Both the position numbers and the translations under genes were made by a program. 64,000 nt of DNA. Source: Oceanobacillus sp. Castelsardo (GTDB lineage: Bacteria > Bacillota > Bacilli > Bacillales > Amphibacillaceae). Below are positions 9,663 through 18,686 of this stretch, one piece after another. Each line of letters begins with the position of its first letter. The first letter of the stretch is position 1. Where the stretch lies: positions 168,087 to 232,086 of the forward strand of contig NZ_LYCS01000005.1 of assembly GCF_001659985.1 (NCBI RefSeq). Reading direction: 5' to 3'. Under the pieces are notes generated by a model, which saw only the letters and a program-made list of their open reading frames with translations, searched no databases and was not told where the DNA came from.

Positions 9663-9727
9663 TTCGATAATTGTGTATGGGATTCCGATAATTTTTGGGG
9701 GTAATTCGTTACTTGTGTGCGGGATTC
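9663..9727. repeat. 21-bp tandem repeat after galM
   Basis: Three half-units beginning TTCGATAATTGTG, TCCGATAATTTTT and TTCGTTACTTGTG start at 9663, 9684 and 9705, i.e. exactly 21 bp apart. The sequence resembles the array at 4654-4758 at the other end of the operon. Confidence 0.75.
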
Positions 9728-9800
9728 ATTTTGGCGAAACACCATGTTAATAGTAAAATTATAGTAAAATAAGCATATAATTATACTATGGAGGTGTCTT

Positions 9801-10205
9801 ATGTATATTAAACCATCTGCTGCCATTCGCAATAATTACAATGAAATCTCCAACATTTGTAAGGAATCCGTGGAACCCGTTTATCTTACCAAAAACGGTG
9901 AAGGCGACCTCGTTGTTATGGACATGAAATCCTTTGAACGTCGCGAAAAAATGCTACAACTTAGGGAAAAGTTAGTTAAAGTAGAAGAAAATAGGTTGTC
10001 TGGGATGAAAGGTTTTTCACTAGACGAAGTTGATCAGTTAATGAAAAAGACTATTAACGAATATATAAAAGCCGATAATAAAGAAGCTAACTTATTATCG
10101 GCTTTTATATATATTTCTTCTATTATACCGGATCAAACAGCTCTACCAACAGTAATGCCACCGCACCCAACAGTGTCGCATCGTCCCCTAATTTGGTTAC
10201 CATGA
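9801..10205 (+). CDS. orphan Phd/YefM-family antitoxin with read-through C-terminus
   Basis: The first 85 residues (MYIKPSAAIRNNYNEI, then PVYLTKNGEGDLVVMDMKSFE) match Phd/YefM antitoxins, which bind DNA through the N-terminal fold and neutralise a RelE/Doc-type toxin through the C-terminal part. RBS GGAGGTG lies before the ATG. No toxin gene follows. Instead the frame runs through a 21-bp terminator stem and overlaps the 3' end of the convergent ROK gene by 83 bp. The last 40 residues are therefore probably not original; the natural stop and the toxin appear to have been lost. It may still repress its own AT-rich promoter (TATAATTATA near 9775). Confidence 0.7.
   Translation: MYIKPSAAIRNNYNEISNICKESVEPVYLTKNGEGDLVVMDMKSFERREKMLQLREKLVKVEENRLSGMKGFSLDEVDQLMKKTINEYIKADNKEANLLSAFIYISSIIPDQTALPTVMPPHPTVSHRPLIWLP
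10061..10112. terminator. bidirectional terminator
   Basis: A perfect 21-bp inverted repeat (ATATATAAAAGCCGATAATA... and its complement) with a 10-nt loop and U-rich arms on both strands. It can end the antitoxin transcript and the ROK transcript. Confidence 0.85.
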
Positions 10206-11286
10206 CCGTTGTTTCTTTCGATTTAGGAGTTAACGCACGTTCCTGAATCGTCTCAAGAATGGCGGGCATGAGGAATTTCTCACTTTTCATGACCCCTCCA
10301 CCCAATATAATTTTACTAGGATTAATAAGATGGATTAAATTGGTTAGCCCAATTCCAATAATATTTCCTGTTTCTTCTAAGATTTGAACAAAAGCTGCTT
10401 CCCCCTGCAAAGCCCGTTCATATATTTCTTTAGCAGTTATTTCTTCTAAATTATGACACCGTTCCTTCATTCTTTTTACAATGGCATCCCCAATTACGAA
10501 TGTTTGCAAACAACCTCGGTTCCCACACTTACAAACATCACCGTGCAAATCAATAGTCATGTGACCTATTTCCCCTGCCATGTCCTGTGCGCCATGAAAT
10601 AATTCCCCATTTATAACAACCCCTGCACCAACACCACGACCAATATTGACAGCAACCATACTATTTACGTCATCATGTCCGCCGAACCAAGATTCACCTA
10701 AGGCCATGGCTCGTGCATCATTTTCGACCTTTATCTCCAGGTCAAACGTTTTACTTAATTCATCTTTAATCGGGATATTCTTTAAATTTAAGCTCGGAGC
10801 ATTAAGGGACGTTCCATTTTCAACGTCAACTACACCATGCATTGCTACTCCTATACCGATAATCTTTTCCTGATCCATTTTAGATAACTCTAAAATAGTA
10901 TAAATATTTTCCTTCAATAAGTTGAGAAACGTTTCATTTGTCAACTGCCCTTTTAATGAGCTTGAGGTTCTCTCGTATATTTTCCCTGTAAGATCGGTTA
11001 AAACACATTCTACTATTTCAGGACCAGCATCCACCCCAATCACATAAAATGCATCACTGTTAATATGTAACATCGTTGGTTTTCTTCCGCCACTCGATTC
11101 ACCAAGCTTACTTTCTATAACAAGCCCCTCATCTACCACCTCTTTTACGATACTACTCACAGTTGGTGGTGTAAGACCTGTCTCTTTTGCAATTTGCGCC
11201 CTTGATATAGGTTGCGATGTACGAATTTTATTTAAAATAATTTTCTTATTCACTGTTTTCATTAATTGAAATGTACCGCGTTGCAT
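10123..11286 (-). CDS. ROK-family transcriptional repressor (XylR/NagC type)
   Basis: 387 residues: a winged-helix HTH at about 20-60 (ISRAQIAKETGLTPPTVSSIV), then a ROK sugar-binding domain with DAG near residue 83, a GRGVGAGVV motif, and the zinc motif CKCGNRGCLQ near residue 248. Such proteins repress sugar genes until the sugar binds. RBS GGAGGA precedes the ATG. The gene lies between the gal operon and the SGLT-like symporter, whose promoters share an 18-bp sequence, so control of both is the simplest model. The inducer (perhaps galactose) is inferred, not shown. Confidence 0.87.
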   Translation of the reverse strand: MQRGTFQLMKTVNKKIILNKIRTSQPISRAQIAKETGLTPPTVSSIVKEVVDEGLVIESKLGESSGGRKPTMLHINSDAFYVIGVDAGPEIVECVLTDLTGKIYERTSSSLKGQLTNETFLNLLKENIYTILELSKMDQEKIIGIGVAMHGVVDVENGTSLNAPSLNLKNIPIKDELSKTFDLEIKVENDARAMALGESWFGGHDDVNSMVAVNIGRGVGAGVVINGELFHGAQDMAGEIGHMTIDLHGDVCKCGNRGCLQTFVIGDAIVKRMKERCHNLEEITAKEIYERALQGEAAFVQILEETGNIIGIGLTNLIHLINPSKIILGGGVMKSEKFLMPAILETIQERALTPKSKETTVMVTKLGDDATLLGAVALLLVELFDPV

Positions 11287-11334
11287 GGAAATTCCTCCAT
11301 TTTATTGTTTATCTAGACTTATTTTATCATAGTA

Positions 11335-11362
11335 GAGCCACAGGGACAGGTCCCTCGTCCCA
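11335..11362 (-). repeat. GGGACGAGG hairpin repeat, copy 2
   Basis: Reverse-oriented copy (GAGCCACAGGGACAGGTCCC...) upstream of the ROK gene. Confidence 0.85.
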
Positions 11363-11403
11363 GTTTCAAAATGAATTTGAAATAGATGTAAAAACAATCT
11401 ACA

Positions 11404-11435
11404 AAAGGGATTTACCTATGATGGTAAATCCCTTT
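11404..11435 (-). terminator. terminator of the SGLT-like symporter gene
   Basis: Perfect 13-bp stem (AAAGGGATTTACC and complement) with a 6-nt loop, ending in TTTTG on the minus strand, between the symporter stop and the ROK gene. Confidence 0.75.
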
Positions 11436-11545
11436 CTTAGAAGGTGTTCTTTCTATATTTTGATAAGTGGCTAGATTGATTAAGCATAACCATTCTATGT
11501 AGCACTTTATATCAATAATAACGATTTAAAAACAACCTTTTACCA

Positions 11546-13135
11546 TTAATTCGCAATTCCAATAGGAGAAAATATAACATAAAGCATAACCATTACTGCA
11601 ACAGCAGCAATACCTACCGGATAGGCAAGTTTCCATGGCGTGATATCAACTTCCTTTTTATCCTCCAAGACATACGCTGTATCACGTGGCTTGAATTTTC
11701 CAATGATTAACATTAGAGCGGAACATACGACAAAAAGAATTGCAAGGATATGCAGATAATGTACGCCTGTATCCCAGAACAACTGTGTAATGGCATACAC
11801 AACAATAAACAGAACTAGTGCTATTTTCGCTGCAATGGCTGGTACACGTTTTGTTAAATAACCAATAATGAGAATAGTAAATATCGGTACATTATAGAAA
11901 CCGTTTACCATTTGGAAATATTGGAAGAAACCTTGTGGCATCAAATCAATTAATGGTGCCATACACATTGCAAAAATCGCGATGAACGTCCCAAAGATTT
12001 TACCGTTACGAATGAGCTTGCGATCAGAAATCTGTGGTTTTACATATGGTTTATACACATTAAGCATGAACAATGTAACGGTTGAGTTTAAGCCAGAGTT
12101 AAAGGATGATAGAATCGCACCAAACAACACAGCCGCAAAGAAACCTACAAGTGGCAATGGCAACACATGATTCACAAGTGCGGAGTAAGCATTAATTGGG
12201 TCTAATTTATCCCCTAGTAAATTAAAAGCAATGATACCAGGTAGAATTAAAATAACTGGTCCTAGCATTTTTAAGAACGCCGCGATCAATAAGCCCTTTT
12301 GTCCTTCTTTCAAGTTCTTCGCTGCAATCGCTCGCTGCATAATATGTTGGGCAGTACCCCAATAGAATAGGTTTACTAATAATAACCCCGTAAACATCGT
12401 CGAGAATGGGAGCGGCTCAGATTCCTTCCCTATCGCATTTAATTTTTCCGGCGTATTTTCAATAATAGTCTGGAAACCTGCAATTGGGGACCCATCTCCT
12501 AAAAAGGCCAAACCTAAAATCGGAATCAGTAACCCACCTATTAAAAGTCCAATCCCGTTGATTGTATCGGAAACCGCAACCGCCTTCAAACCACCGAAAA
12601 TCGCATAGATCGAACCAATCGTTCCAATAGCCCAGACAGTGACCCATAAAGCAGTTGTATCATCAACACCAAGCATTCCTTGTACATCGAACATTTCTCG
12701 TAGTGCTACCGCTCCTGTATATAAAATTGGCGGCATGAGATTTAATATATAACCAAATAGGAATAATATCGTAACAAACAATTTCACACCCGGGTCAAAT
12801 CGTTCTTCCAAGAAGTCTGGAATTGTCGTTATTCCACCCTTCAAGTAACGTGGCAGCAAATAAAATGCTACTAAAACAAGAGCAAGGGCAGAACCAACTT
12901 CCCAACCCATGGAAGCGATACTGAATTCATAACCTTCCGCATTCAAACCTACGAGTTGCTCAGTAGATAGATTGGTTAACATGAGGGATCCAGCAATGAC
13001 CCACCCCGTTAAGCTTCTACCTCCAAGAAAATATCCATCTGCTGTGTTAAGATCTTCTTTACGGGTTTTAAAATAAGAAATGATAGCAACTAAAGCCGTA
13101 AAGAAGACAAAGGAAGCAATTGTAACTAACGTCAT
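11546..13135 (-). CDS. sodium:sugar symporter, SSS family, vSGLT-like
   Basis: 529-residue polytopic protein with about 14 membrane helices. The stretch GYFLGGRSLTGWVIAGSLMLTNLSTEQ and the later NSGLNSTVTLFMLNVYKPY correspond to conserved parts of Na+/solute symporters, and the layout around STEQLVGLNAEGYEF resembles the Vibrio Na+/galactose symporter. It would import a hexose with Na+. RBS AGAGG precedes ATG. Monocistronic, with its own terminator and a strong promoter. The shared operator with the gal operon argues for galactose as substrate. Confidence 0.88.
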   Translation of the reverse strand: MTLVTIASFVFFTALVAIISYFKTRKEDLNTADGYFLGGRSLTGWVIAGSLMLTNLSTEQLVGLNAEGYEFSIASMGWEVGSALALVLVAFYLLPRYLKGGITTIPDFLEERFDPGVKLFVTILFLFGYILNLMPPILYTGAVALREMFDVQGMLGVDDTTALWVTVWAIGTIGSIYAIFGGLKAVAVSDTINGIGLLIGGLLIPILGLAFLGDGSPIAGFQTIIENTPEKLNAIGKESEPLPFSTMFTGLLLVNLFYWGTAQHIMQRAIAAKNLKEGQKGLLIAAFLKMLGPVILILPGIIAFNLLGDKLDPINAYSALVNHVLPLPLVGFFAAVLFGAILSSFNSGLNSTVTLFMLNVYKPYVKPQISDRKLIRNGKIFGTFIAIFAMCMAPLIDLMPQGFFQYFQMVNGFYNVPIFTILIIGYLTKRVPAIAAKIALVLFIVVYAITQLFWDTGVHYLHILAILFVVCSALMLIIGKFKPRDTAYVLEDKKEVDITPWKLAYPVGIAAVAVMVMLYVIFSPIGIAN

Positions 13136-13248
13136 GTAATAAACCTCTTTTCTAAGTTATCTTTCTACTAATCCGCTTACAAAAATATAATAGATTAAAA
13201 GTTAAATAGAACTTTTTTTGATCCTAATCCACAACCCTTTCATTTATA

Positions 13249-13300
13249 AATTAATTTAATTAACTATCAATATCCTACCATTTTGATAAAATAGTGTCAA
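13249..13300 (-). promoter_or_regulatory. symporter promoter with gal-like operator
   Basis: On the minus strand TTGACA (13295-13300) and TAGGAT (13272-13277) are 17 bp apart. Immediately downstream lies TAGTTAATTAAATTAATT (13249-13266), identical to the sequence after the gal promoter. Confidence 0.7.
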
Positions 13301-13307
13301 CAACTTT

Positions 13308-13321
13308 TAAAAGCGATTACA
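13308..13321 (-). promoter_or_regulatory. cre-like site upstream of the symporter promoter
   Basis: Minus strand TGTAATCGCTTTTA, one mismatch to the cre consensus, ending 7 bp upstream of the -35. Confidence 0.55.
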
Positions 13322-13334
13322 AAAGAGCCAAAAA

Positions 13335-13395
13335 GAGCCACAGGGACAGGTCCATCGTCCCAAATCATGGGACAAGGGACCTGTCCCCATGGCTC
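13335..13395. repeat. paired (head-to-head) hairpin repeat, copy 3
   Basis: A reverse copy (13335-13362) and a forward copy (13368-13395) are separated by 5 bp, making one long imperfect palindrome with GAGCC/GGCTC ends, like a miniature inverted-repeat element. Confidence 0.85.
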
Positions 13396-13396
13396 A

Positions 13397-13437
13397 AAAA
13401 GTCGCTATGTGGCCTTAGTGGCAGCATAGCGACTTTT
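13397..13437 (-). terminator. terminator of the alpha-glucosidase operon
   Basis: 13-bp stem AAAAGTCGCTATG with its complement, loop of 15 nt, U-run on the minus strand, just after the alpha-glucosidase stop. Confidence 0.8.
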
Positions 13438-13448
13438 CGGAAATACAC

Positions 13449-15119
13449 TTATTTTAATAGATAAACCCTAGTTTCATAAGGTTTTAATGTGAATTCTTTC
13501 ATTAACTCTTCATCTGTAACGTCATAGTTGTTTAGAACAAGCTGGGAAGATGCATAGGTTATACTTAATGGAAGCTCAAAATCTGTTGCTTGATTAGCAA
13601 AGTTATTGATTACAAGTGCCTGCTGACCGCCTAACGTACGCCTATAGACAAAGAGACTAGGATGATCGGCAAATAGCAGTTCATATGTTCCATACACAAA
13701 TACTTGATTTTCTTTCCTTAAGCGAATTAATTTTTTATAGAAATTCAAAATAGAATCTGGGTCAGCCAATTGATCTGCAACATTAATTTCCGTATAATTC
13801 GGATTCACTTTCAGCCATGATTCATTTGAAGTCGTAAATCCAGCCATACGGTCAGCGCTCCATTGCATCGGCGTACGAGCATTATCACGACTTTGTTTCC
13901 AAATCACTTCCATCACTTCATCATGTGGACGGCCTTTTTCCGTTTCAATCCTGTAATAATTAATCATCCCAACATCATCATAATCATCAATGGATGGATA
14001 TTGGACGTTCGTCATTCCAATTTCCTGGCCCTGATAAATAAATGGCGTACCTTTCATTAAGAAGTATAAAGCACCAAGCATCTTCGCACTTTCTTTCCAG
14101 TACTTCTGTTCATCCCCCCAGCTCGACACGCGGCGAACTTGGTCATGATTTTCAATAAATAAGGCGTTCCAACCTCTTCCTTCTAACTCCGTTTGCCATT
14201 TTGATAGATTTTCCTTTAATGACTGTACGTCAACGCTCCCGTCCGTAGCCTTTTCCCAAAGGCCCAAAAATTCAAACTGGAAAATCATATTGAAATAACC
14301 GTTGTCTTCATTCACCCATTTATCCGCATTGTCAATGCCAACACCATTTGCTTCTCCAACTGTCATAATGTCATAGTTTTTAATCGTCTTCTGTGAGAAT
14401 TCAGTCAAAAACGCATCAATTCCCTCGACATTCATCATTTTAGGGAAACTCGGAACATAGTCTAATTTTTGCGGATTGGGCATATCGGCTAATCCAGGTT
14501 CCTTTTTTATATGAGAAATGGCATCTACCCGAAAACCATCAATCCCCTTTTCAAGCCACCAGTTCACCATATCGTACAAAGCATTTCGTACGTCTGGATT
14601 CTCCCAATTCAAATCCGGTTGACGTTCCGAGAAGATATGCATAAAATATTGACCAGTCTCCTCATCATATTTCCAAGCCGGACCACTAAAAATGGACTCC
14701 CAGTTGTTTGGTTCCTTTCCATCTTTTCCGTCTCTCCAAATATACCAATCTCGTTTTGGATTATCTTTAGATGATTTTGATTCAATAAACCAAGCATGTT
14801 CATCACTCGTATGATTAATGACTAAGTCCATAATCAATTTCATCCCACGTTTATGGACCTCGTCTAATAGTTGATCAAAATCAGCCATTGTCCCAAATTC
14901 GTCCATAATATCTTGATAATCCGAAATATCATAGCCATTATCGTCATTAGGGGATTTATACATCGGACTAACCCAGATGACATCTATTCCTAATTCTTTC
15001 AAGTAATCTAATTTTGAAATAATCCCTTTTATATCGCCAATACCGTCCCCATTACTATCCATAAAGCTTCTAGGATAGACTTGGTAGGCGACACTTTCTT
15101 TCCACCACTTTTTACTCAT
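13449..15119 (-). CDS. malL: GH13 alpha-glucosidase / oligo-1,6-glucosidase
   Basis: 556-residue cytoplasmic GH13_31-type enzyme that hydrolyses terminal glucose from short alpha-glucosides. Seen: AYQVYPRSFMDSNGDGIGD at the start, DLVINHTSDEH (region I), GFRVDAISHI with the nucleophile Asp near residue 199, TVGEANG with the acid Glu, and FIENHDQ with the third acidic residue. QPDLNWENP is also typical. ATG 15119 is set by GGAGGT 6 bp upstream; that RBS lies within the end of the lacI gene. Ala after the nucleophile, rather than Val, makes the linkage preference uncertain. Third gene of the MFS-LacI-glucosidase operon. Confidence 0.9.
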   Translation of the reverse strand: MSKKWWKESVAYQVYPRSFMDSNGDGIGDIKGIISKLDYLKELGIDVIWVSPMYKSPNDDNGYDISDYQDIMDEFGTMADFDQLLDEVHKRGMKLIMDLVINHTSDEHAWFIESKSSKDNPKRDWYIWRDGKDGKEPNNWESIFSGPAWKYDEETGQYFMHIFSERQPDLNWENPDVRNALYDMVNWWLEKGIDGFRVDAISHIKKEPGLADMPNPQKLDYVPSFPKMMNVEGIDAFLTEFSQKTIKNYDIMTVGEANGVGIDNADKWVNEDNGYFNMIFQFEFLGLWEKATDGSVDVQSLKENLSKWQTELEGRGWNALFIENHDQVRRVSSWGDEQKYWKESAKMLGALYFLMKGTPFIYQGQEIGMTNVQYPSIDDYDDVGMINYYRIETEKGRPHDEVMEVIWKQSRDNARTPMQWSADRMAGFTTSNESWLKVNPNYTEINVADQLADPDSILNFYKKLIRLRKENQVFVYGTYELLFADHPSLFVYRRTLGGQQALVINNFANQATDFELPLSITYASSQLVLNNYDVTDEELMKEFTLKPYETRVYLLK

Positions 15120-15120
15120 A

Positions 15121-16161
15121 TTATACCTCCACATTTTTATCATTATTTAATGAAAGTGTTGACTTTCTTTCCACAATACTAGTAGGAATGATAATACTCT
15201 TTTTATATAAAGACGGGTCTCTTATCTCCTCTATAAGGCATCTCGCCGATTCATATCCTAACTGAAAAATTTGCGTATCAATCGATGTTAGGCTAGGGTT
15301 AGAAAAATTAGCGACTACCGTATTATTAAAGCTAATCACACTAACTTCATCTGGTACCTTAATATCTCTTTCTCTCAATACAGTTAGAGCATTAAGTGCA
15401 CTGAGGTCATCTATTATTACGATTCCTGTAGGTGGTGCATCTAGATCCATTAGCTCATTAACAGCATTTCTAATGAAGTCCGGGGATACTGGGTTCTTTA
15501 TATACTCATCAGATATATCCACCTGATTGAATAGAACTGCTTCTTTAAACCCTTCTAATCGATATTTGGCCACTTCATATTCTAGTGACATGCCGATATA
15601 ACCAATCTTTTCATGGCCTCGTTCTATTAAATACTCAGAAGCTTCTCTGGCAGCCTTTACGTTATCATTATCAATATACGTAATGTCACTCACTTTACCT
15701 AAAGGCTTCCCAATCACAACAAAGGGAATGCCGCACTCCATTAGATAAGGGACAACTTTATCATCTTGTTTGGAATACGACACAATAATACCATCGACCT
15801 TTTTTCCCCGAACCATTTTAACAACATCCTGAAAAATCGCTTCCTCTGATTCACCTGCTGTCAAACTCATACTAAAATCCTGTTTGTGACACCAGGCGCT
15901 AATTCCCCGTAAAACTTCGGGAAAAAATGGATCGTGGAGTGATTCACTAGCAGAGCTCTTCATTACAATTCCAATGGTCTTAGTCGATTGGCTAACTAAA
16001 TTCCGTGCATTTTGATTAATATGAAATCCCATCTCTTCCATGGCTTGACGAACTTTTTGCTTTGTTTTATCGCTAATCATAGGACTATCCGAAATAACCC
16101 GCGAGACGGTAGAGCTGGAAACACCTGCTTGTTTGGCAACATCCTTAATCGTAACACCCAT
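15121..16161 (-). CDS. LacI-family repressor, MalR-like
   Basis: 346 residues with the N-terminal LacI HTH (TIKDVAKQAGVSSSTVSRVI) and a periplasmic-binding-protein-like effector domain. It sits between the transporter and glucosidase genes and ends 1 bp before the glucosidase start, so the pair is translationally coupled. Two operator-like sequences upstream of the operon (17708-17721 and 17867-17880) resemble the CGCAAACGTTTGCG palindrome known for MalR of Gram-positive bacteria. Probable effector is maltose or a related alpha-glucoside; this is inference. Confidence 0.87.
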   Translation of the reverse strand: MGVTIKDVAKQAGVSSSTVSRVISDSPMISDKTKQKVRQAMEEMGFHINQNARNLVSQSTKTIGIVMKSSASESLHDPFFPEVLRGISAWCHKQDFSMSLTAGESEEAIFQDVVKMVRGKKVDGIIVSYSKQDDKVVPYLMECGIPFVVIGKPLGKVSDITYIDNDNVKAAREASEYLIERGHEKIGYIGMSLEYEVAKYRLEGFKEAVLFNQVDISDEYIKNPVSPDFIRNAVNELMDLDAPPTGIVIIDDLSALNALTVLRERDIKVPDEVSVISFNNTVVANFSNPSLTSIDTQIFQLGYESARCLIEEIRDPSLYKKSIIIPTSIVERKSTLSLNNDKNVEV

Positions 16162-16268
16162 GTACTACACCACTTTCAACTTTAATGAACTATTAAACAA
16201 CTTATAGAATAGGAAAATTTTCCCTCTTCCCTATATATTAGCTCAATTAAACGGAAACCTACAAACCA

Positions 16269-17627
16269 TTATCTTGCATATGTTTCTTTAATGATCGGAA
16301 CACATAATGCACCAGCTACTAGGAAAATACCAGATAACAAAATCATCGCTGGCATGGACGATCCAATAACCGGGAACAAAACAAAGCTTAAACAAGAAGC
16401 GATAATTTGCGGTAAACAAATACTACCATTAAAAAGTCCAAGATACGTTCCCATATTTTTACCAGACAAAGCGTTCGTAAGCATGGTAAACGGAAATGTC
16501 ATCATAGCCGCCCAGGCAATACCAATTAAAATAAATGAAATAACCAATGCTCCCTGACTATGAATAAAGAATACGGAACCAAATCCAATACCACCTAATA
16601 ATAAGCTGATGGAATAAGCCAATTTATGCTTGTCGTTGGGCACACGTGACAAAACAAGTGACCATACCACTGCCGCAATGGATTGTATAGCTGATAAAAT
16701 ACCAAACCAGTTCCCTGCTGTTTGAAATGCTGCACTTGATGGATCACTTGTATTCCATACATTTGCTGCGATTGCACCTGTACCATAAGTCCACAAATAT
16801 TGAAAACCCATCCAGCAAAATAATTGAACTAAAGTAACAGTCCAAAATACCTTTGGAGCATCCTTAAGTAATCCAAAAACGCTTACACGTTCTTTATTAG
16901 ATTCTTTAGAAATGCCATGGTAGGCAGCATACTCTTCTGGTGTATATTCTTTCACTTTGAACACGGTAAAGAGACTACAAATAATTAAAACAGCTGCACC
17001 AACATAAAACGAAATAACAACCGACTGTGGTACAACTCCCTTTGGTGCACTATTTGACACACCTATCATCGTTAATAAAAACGGAAAAATACTAGCTAAT
17101 ACAGCACCACTATTTGATAAGAAACTTTGAATAGAATAGGCAAATCCCTTTTGTTCCTCGTTCACCATGTCCCCAACCATCATCTTGAATGGTTGCATTG
17201 CTACATTTGAAGATACATCCATAAACAAAATGGTAACCGCTCCAAAGGCCAATGCAACCATAGAGCTAAAGCCAAAGCTACCAGCATTCGGCAACAAACA
17301 CATAACAATTACCGCAACAATAGCTCCAACAAGTAAATAAGGAATACGTCGGCCAAGCCTTGGCATCCAAGTACGGTCAGAAAGATATCCAACAATAGGT
17401 TGTACAACTAAACCTGCTAGTGGCGGTAATATAAAGAAGAAACCTAAATTTGTAGGGTCCGCCCCGATTGTTTGGAAAATTCGCCCCATATTTGAACTTT
17501 GTAAGGAGAAAGCCATTTGCACTCCCAAGAAACCAAAACTTATTAACCAAATCGTACTAATAGGCAAATTTGGCAAATGTCTTTGAGGACTTTCTTCACT
17601 CGTTTGATTAATCTTTTCTGATAACAT
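16269..17627 (-). CDS. MFS disaccharide transporter, SLC45-like
   Basis: 452-residue, 12-helix major facilitator. The early segment FGFLGVQMAFSLQSSNMGRIFQ, then QPIVGYLSDRTWMPRLGRRIPY with the RxGRR motif between helices 2 and 3, is typical of the SLC45/GPH-like sucrose-maltose transporters. It probably brings in maltose or another alpha-glucoside by proton symport for the GH13 enzyme encoded downstream. First gene of the operon, RBS AGGAGG before ATG. Confidence 0.82.
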   Translation of the reverse strand: MLSEKINQTSEESPQRHLPNLPISTIWLISFGFLGVQMAFSLQSSNMGRIFQTIGADPTNLGFFFILPPLAGLVVQPIVGYLSDRTWMPRLGRRIPYLLVGAIVAVIVMCLLPNAGSFGFSSMVALAFGAVTILFMDVSSNVAMQPFKMMVGDMVNEEQKGFAYSIQSFLSNSGAVLASIFPFLLTMIGVSNSAPKGVVPQSVVISFYVGAAVLIICSLFTVFKVKEYTPEEYAAYHGISKESNKERVSVFGLLKDAPKVFWTVTLVQLFCWMGFQYLWTYGTGAIAANVWNTSDPSSAAFQTAGNWFGILSAIQSIAAVVWSLVLSRVPNDKHKLAYSISLLLGGIGFGSVFFIHSQGALVISFILIGIAWAAMMTFPFTMLTNALSGKNMGTYLGLFNGSICLPQIIASCLSFVLFPVIGSSMPAMILLSGIFLVAGALCVPIIKETYAR

Positions 17628-17675
17628 AATATCCTCCTATAAATGAACTGTTTCTTTAGCATTCCATGTTGAGCA

Positions 17676-17689
17676 TTACATCGCTTACA
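17676..17689 (-). promoter_or_regulatory. cre site of the alpha-glucoside operon
   Basis: Minus strand TGTAAGCGATGTAA matches cre at all but one position; it lies 49 bp before the transporter start codon, consistent with CcpA repression. Confidence 0.55.
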
Positions 17690-17707
17690 TAAATCACGCT
17701 AAAGTCA

Positions 17708-17721
17708 CTCAAACGTTTGCA
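17708..17721. promoter_or_regulatory. MalR-type operator 1
   Basis: CTCAAACGTTTGCA contains the perfect palindrome CAAACGTTTG, as in LacI-family MalR operators. Confidence 0.6.
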
Positions 17722-17866
17722 TAAAATTAAATAAATAATTACTAGATTATAAAAACAATAAAAACATCCATTATTGTGTCGATTTATCAGACCTTTCTAT
17801 AAACACAAACAATACTCTTAACACTATATCCAAGCACCGATTAGTATACAACAAATCATAAAATTA

Positions 17867-17880
17867 CGCAATCGTTTGCA
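17867..17880. promoter_or_regulatory. MalR-type operator 2
   Basis: CGCAATCGTTTGCA, 159 bp upstream of operator 1, close enough for looping by a tetramer or for simple double-site repression. Confidence 0.5.
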
Positions 17881-17885
17881 TAAAA

Positions 17886-18117
17886 GAGCCATAGGGACAG
17901 GTCCATCGTCCCAATTCGCTGCTCTTACTTAAATGTATGAGCATTGATCGTCGTTCTTACTCTCGTTCTTACTATCATATGATGAAACTTTGTCCTTCAT
18001 TTTTAATCAAACGTTCGTTTAAATGAATAATAGTTCCCACCTTCTGTTAACAGTGAGAACTACCTTATTAAATACCGCATCATCATTGTTGGGACAAGGG
18101 ACCTGTCCCCATGGCTC
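17886..18117. repeat. 232-bp element bounded by inverted hairpin repeats, copy 4
   Basis: A reverse copy (17886-17913) and a forward copy (18090-18117) enclose 176 bp, so the unit looks like a non-autonomous insertion with GAGCC...GGCTC ends. The interior has no gene; it carries the TCAAACGTTCGTTT palindrome (18005-18024) and a GTTCCCAC/GTGAGAAC stem near 18032-18055. The last base of the right end forms part of the ybaK stop codon. Confidence 0.65.
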
Positions 18118-18602
18118 TATGAAGTAATCGCTGCAAATTTCGCGTGACTAATTTCTGCTAAATCTTGTGGAGCTAATTTAATCTGCATTCCGATCTTCCC
18201 TGCACTGACAATCATAAACTCCAATGTTTCTGCAGTTTCATCCATATAGGTAGGAAATAGTTTTTTCATGCCAATTGGTGAGCAGCCACCGCGAACATAA
18301 CCAGTTAGTCCGAGTAAATCCTTCACCGCAATCATTTCAACTTTCTTCTCTCCTACCGCCTTTGCTGCTTTTTTCAAATCTAATTCCTTTGCAACAGGGA
18401 TGACAAAGACGTAATAACGATTTGCACCCGCAGTTGTAACTAATGTTTTATAAACATACTCATCGGGATAGCCGATTTTTTCGGAAACGGAGATGCCATC
18501 TACCGGTTTCCCCTCTTCTGTGTTATATTCTAGCAACTCATAGGAGACCTTTTGCTGTTCAATCAAACGAACAGCATTTGTTTTCGTTACCTTTTTCGCC
18601 AA
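18117..18602 (-). CDS. ybaK: Cys-tRNA(Pro)/Cys-tRNA(Cys) deacylase YbaK
   Basis: 161-residue protein of the YbaK/EbsC family, which removes cysteine mischarged onto tRNA-Pro. Typical segments are [30 protein letters not shown] and [14 protein letters not shown]. The start is TTG at 18602 with AAGGGG 6 bp upstream. The TAG stop straddles the edge of the inverted-repeat element downstream, so the original 3' end may have been replaced. Monocistronic. Confidence 0.92.
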   Translation of the reverse strand: MAKKVTKTNAVRLIEQQKVSYELLEYNTEEGKPVDGISVSEKIGYPDEYVYKTLVTTAGANRYYVFVIPVAKELDLKKAAKAVGEKKVEMIAVKDLLGLTGYVRGGCSPIGMKKLFPTYMDETAETLEFMIVSAGKIGMQIKLAPQDLAEISHAKFAAITS

Positions 18603-18620
18603 ACTTTTCCCCTTCTTTCT

Positions 18621-18686
18621 AGGACAGGGGGGCAGCGTCCCAAATCAACGAATAATACTGGGACGAGGAACCTGTCCCTATGGCTC
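18621..18686. repeat. paired hairpin repeat, copy 5 (left arm decayed)
   Basis: A degenerate reverse arm (18621-18642) and a good forward arm (18659-18686). The right arm contains the last codons and TAG stop of the symporter gene next to it. Confidence 0.75.
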
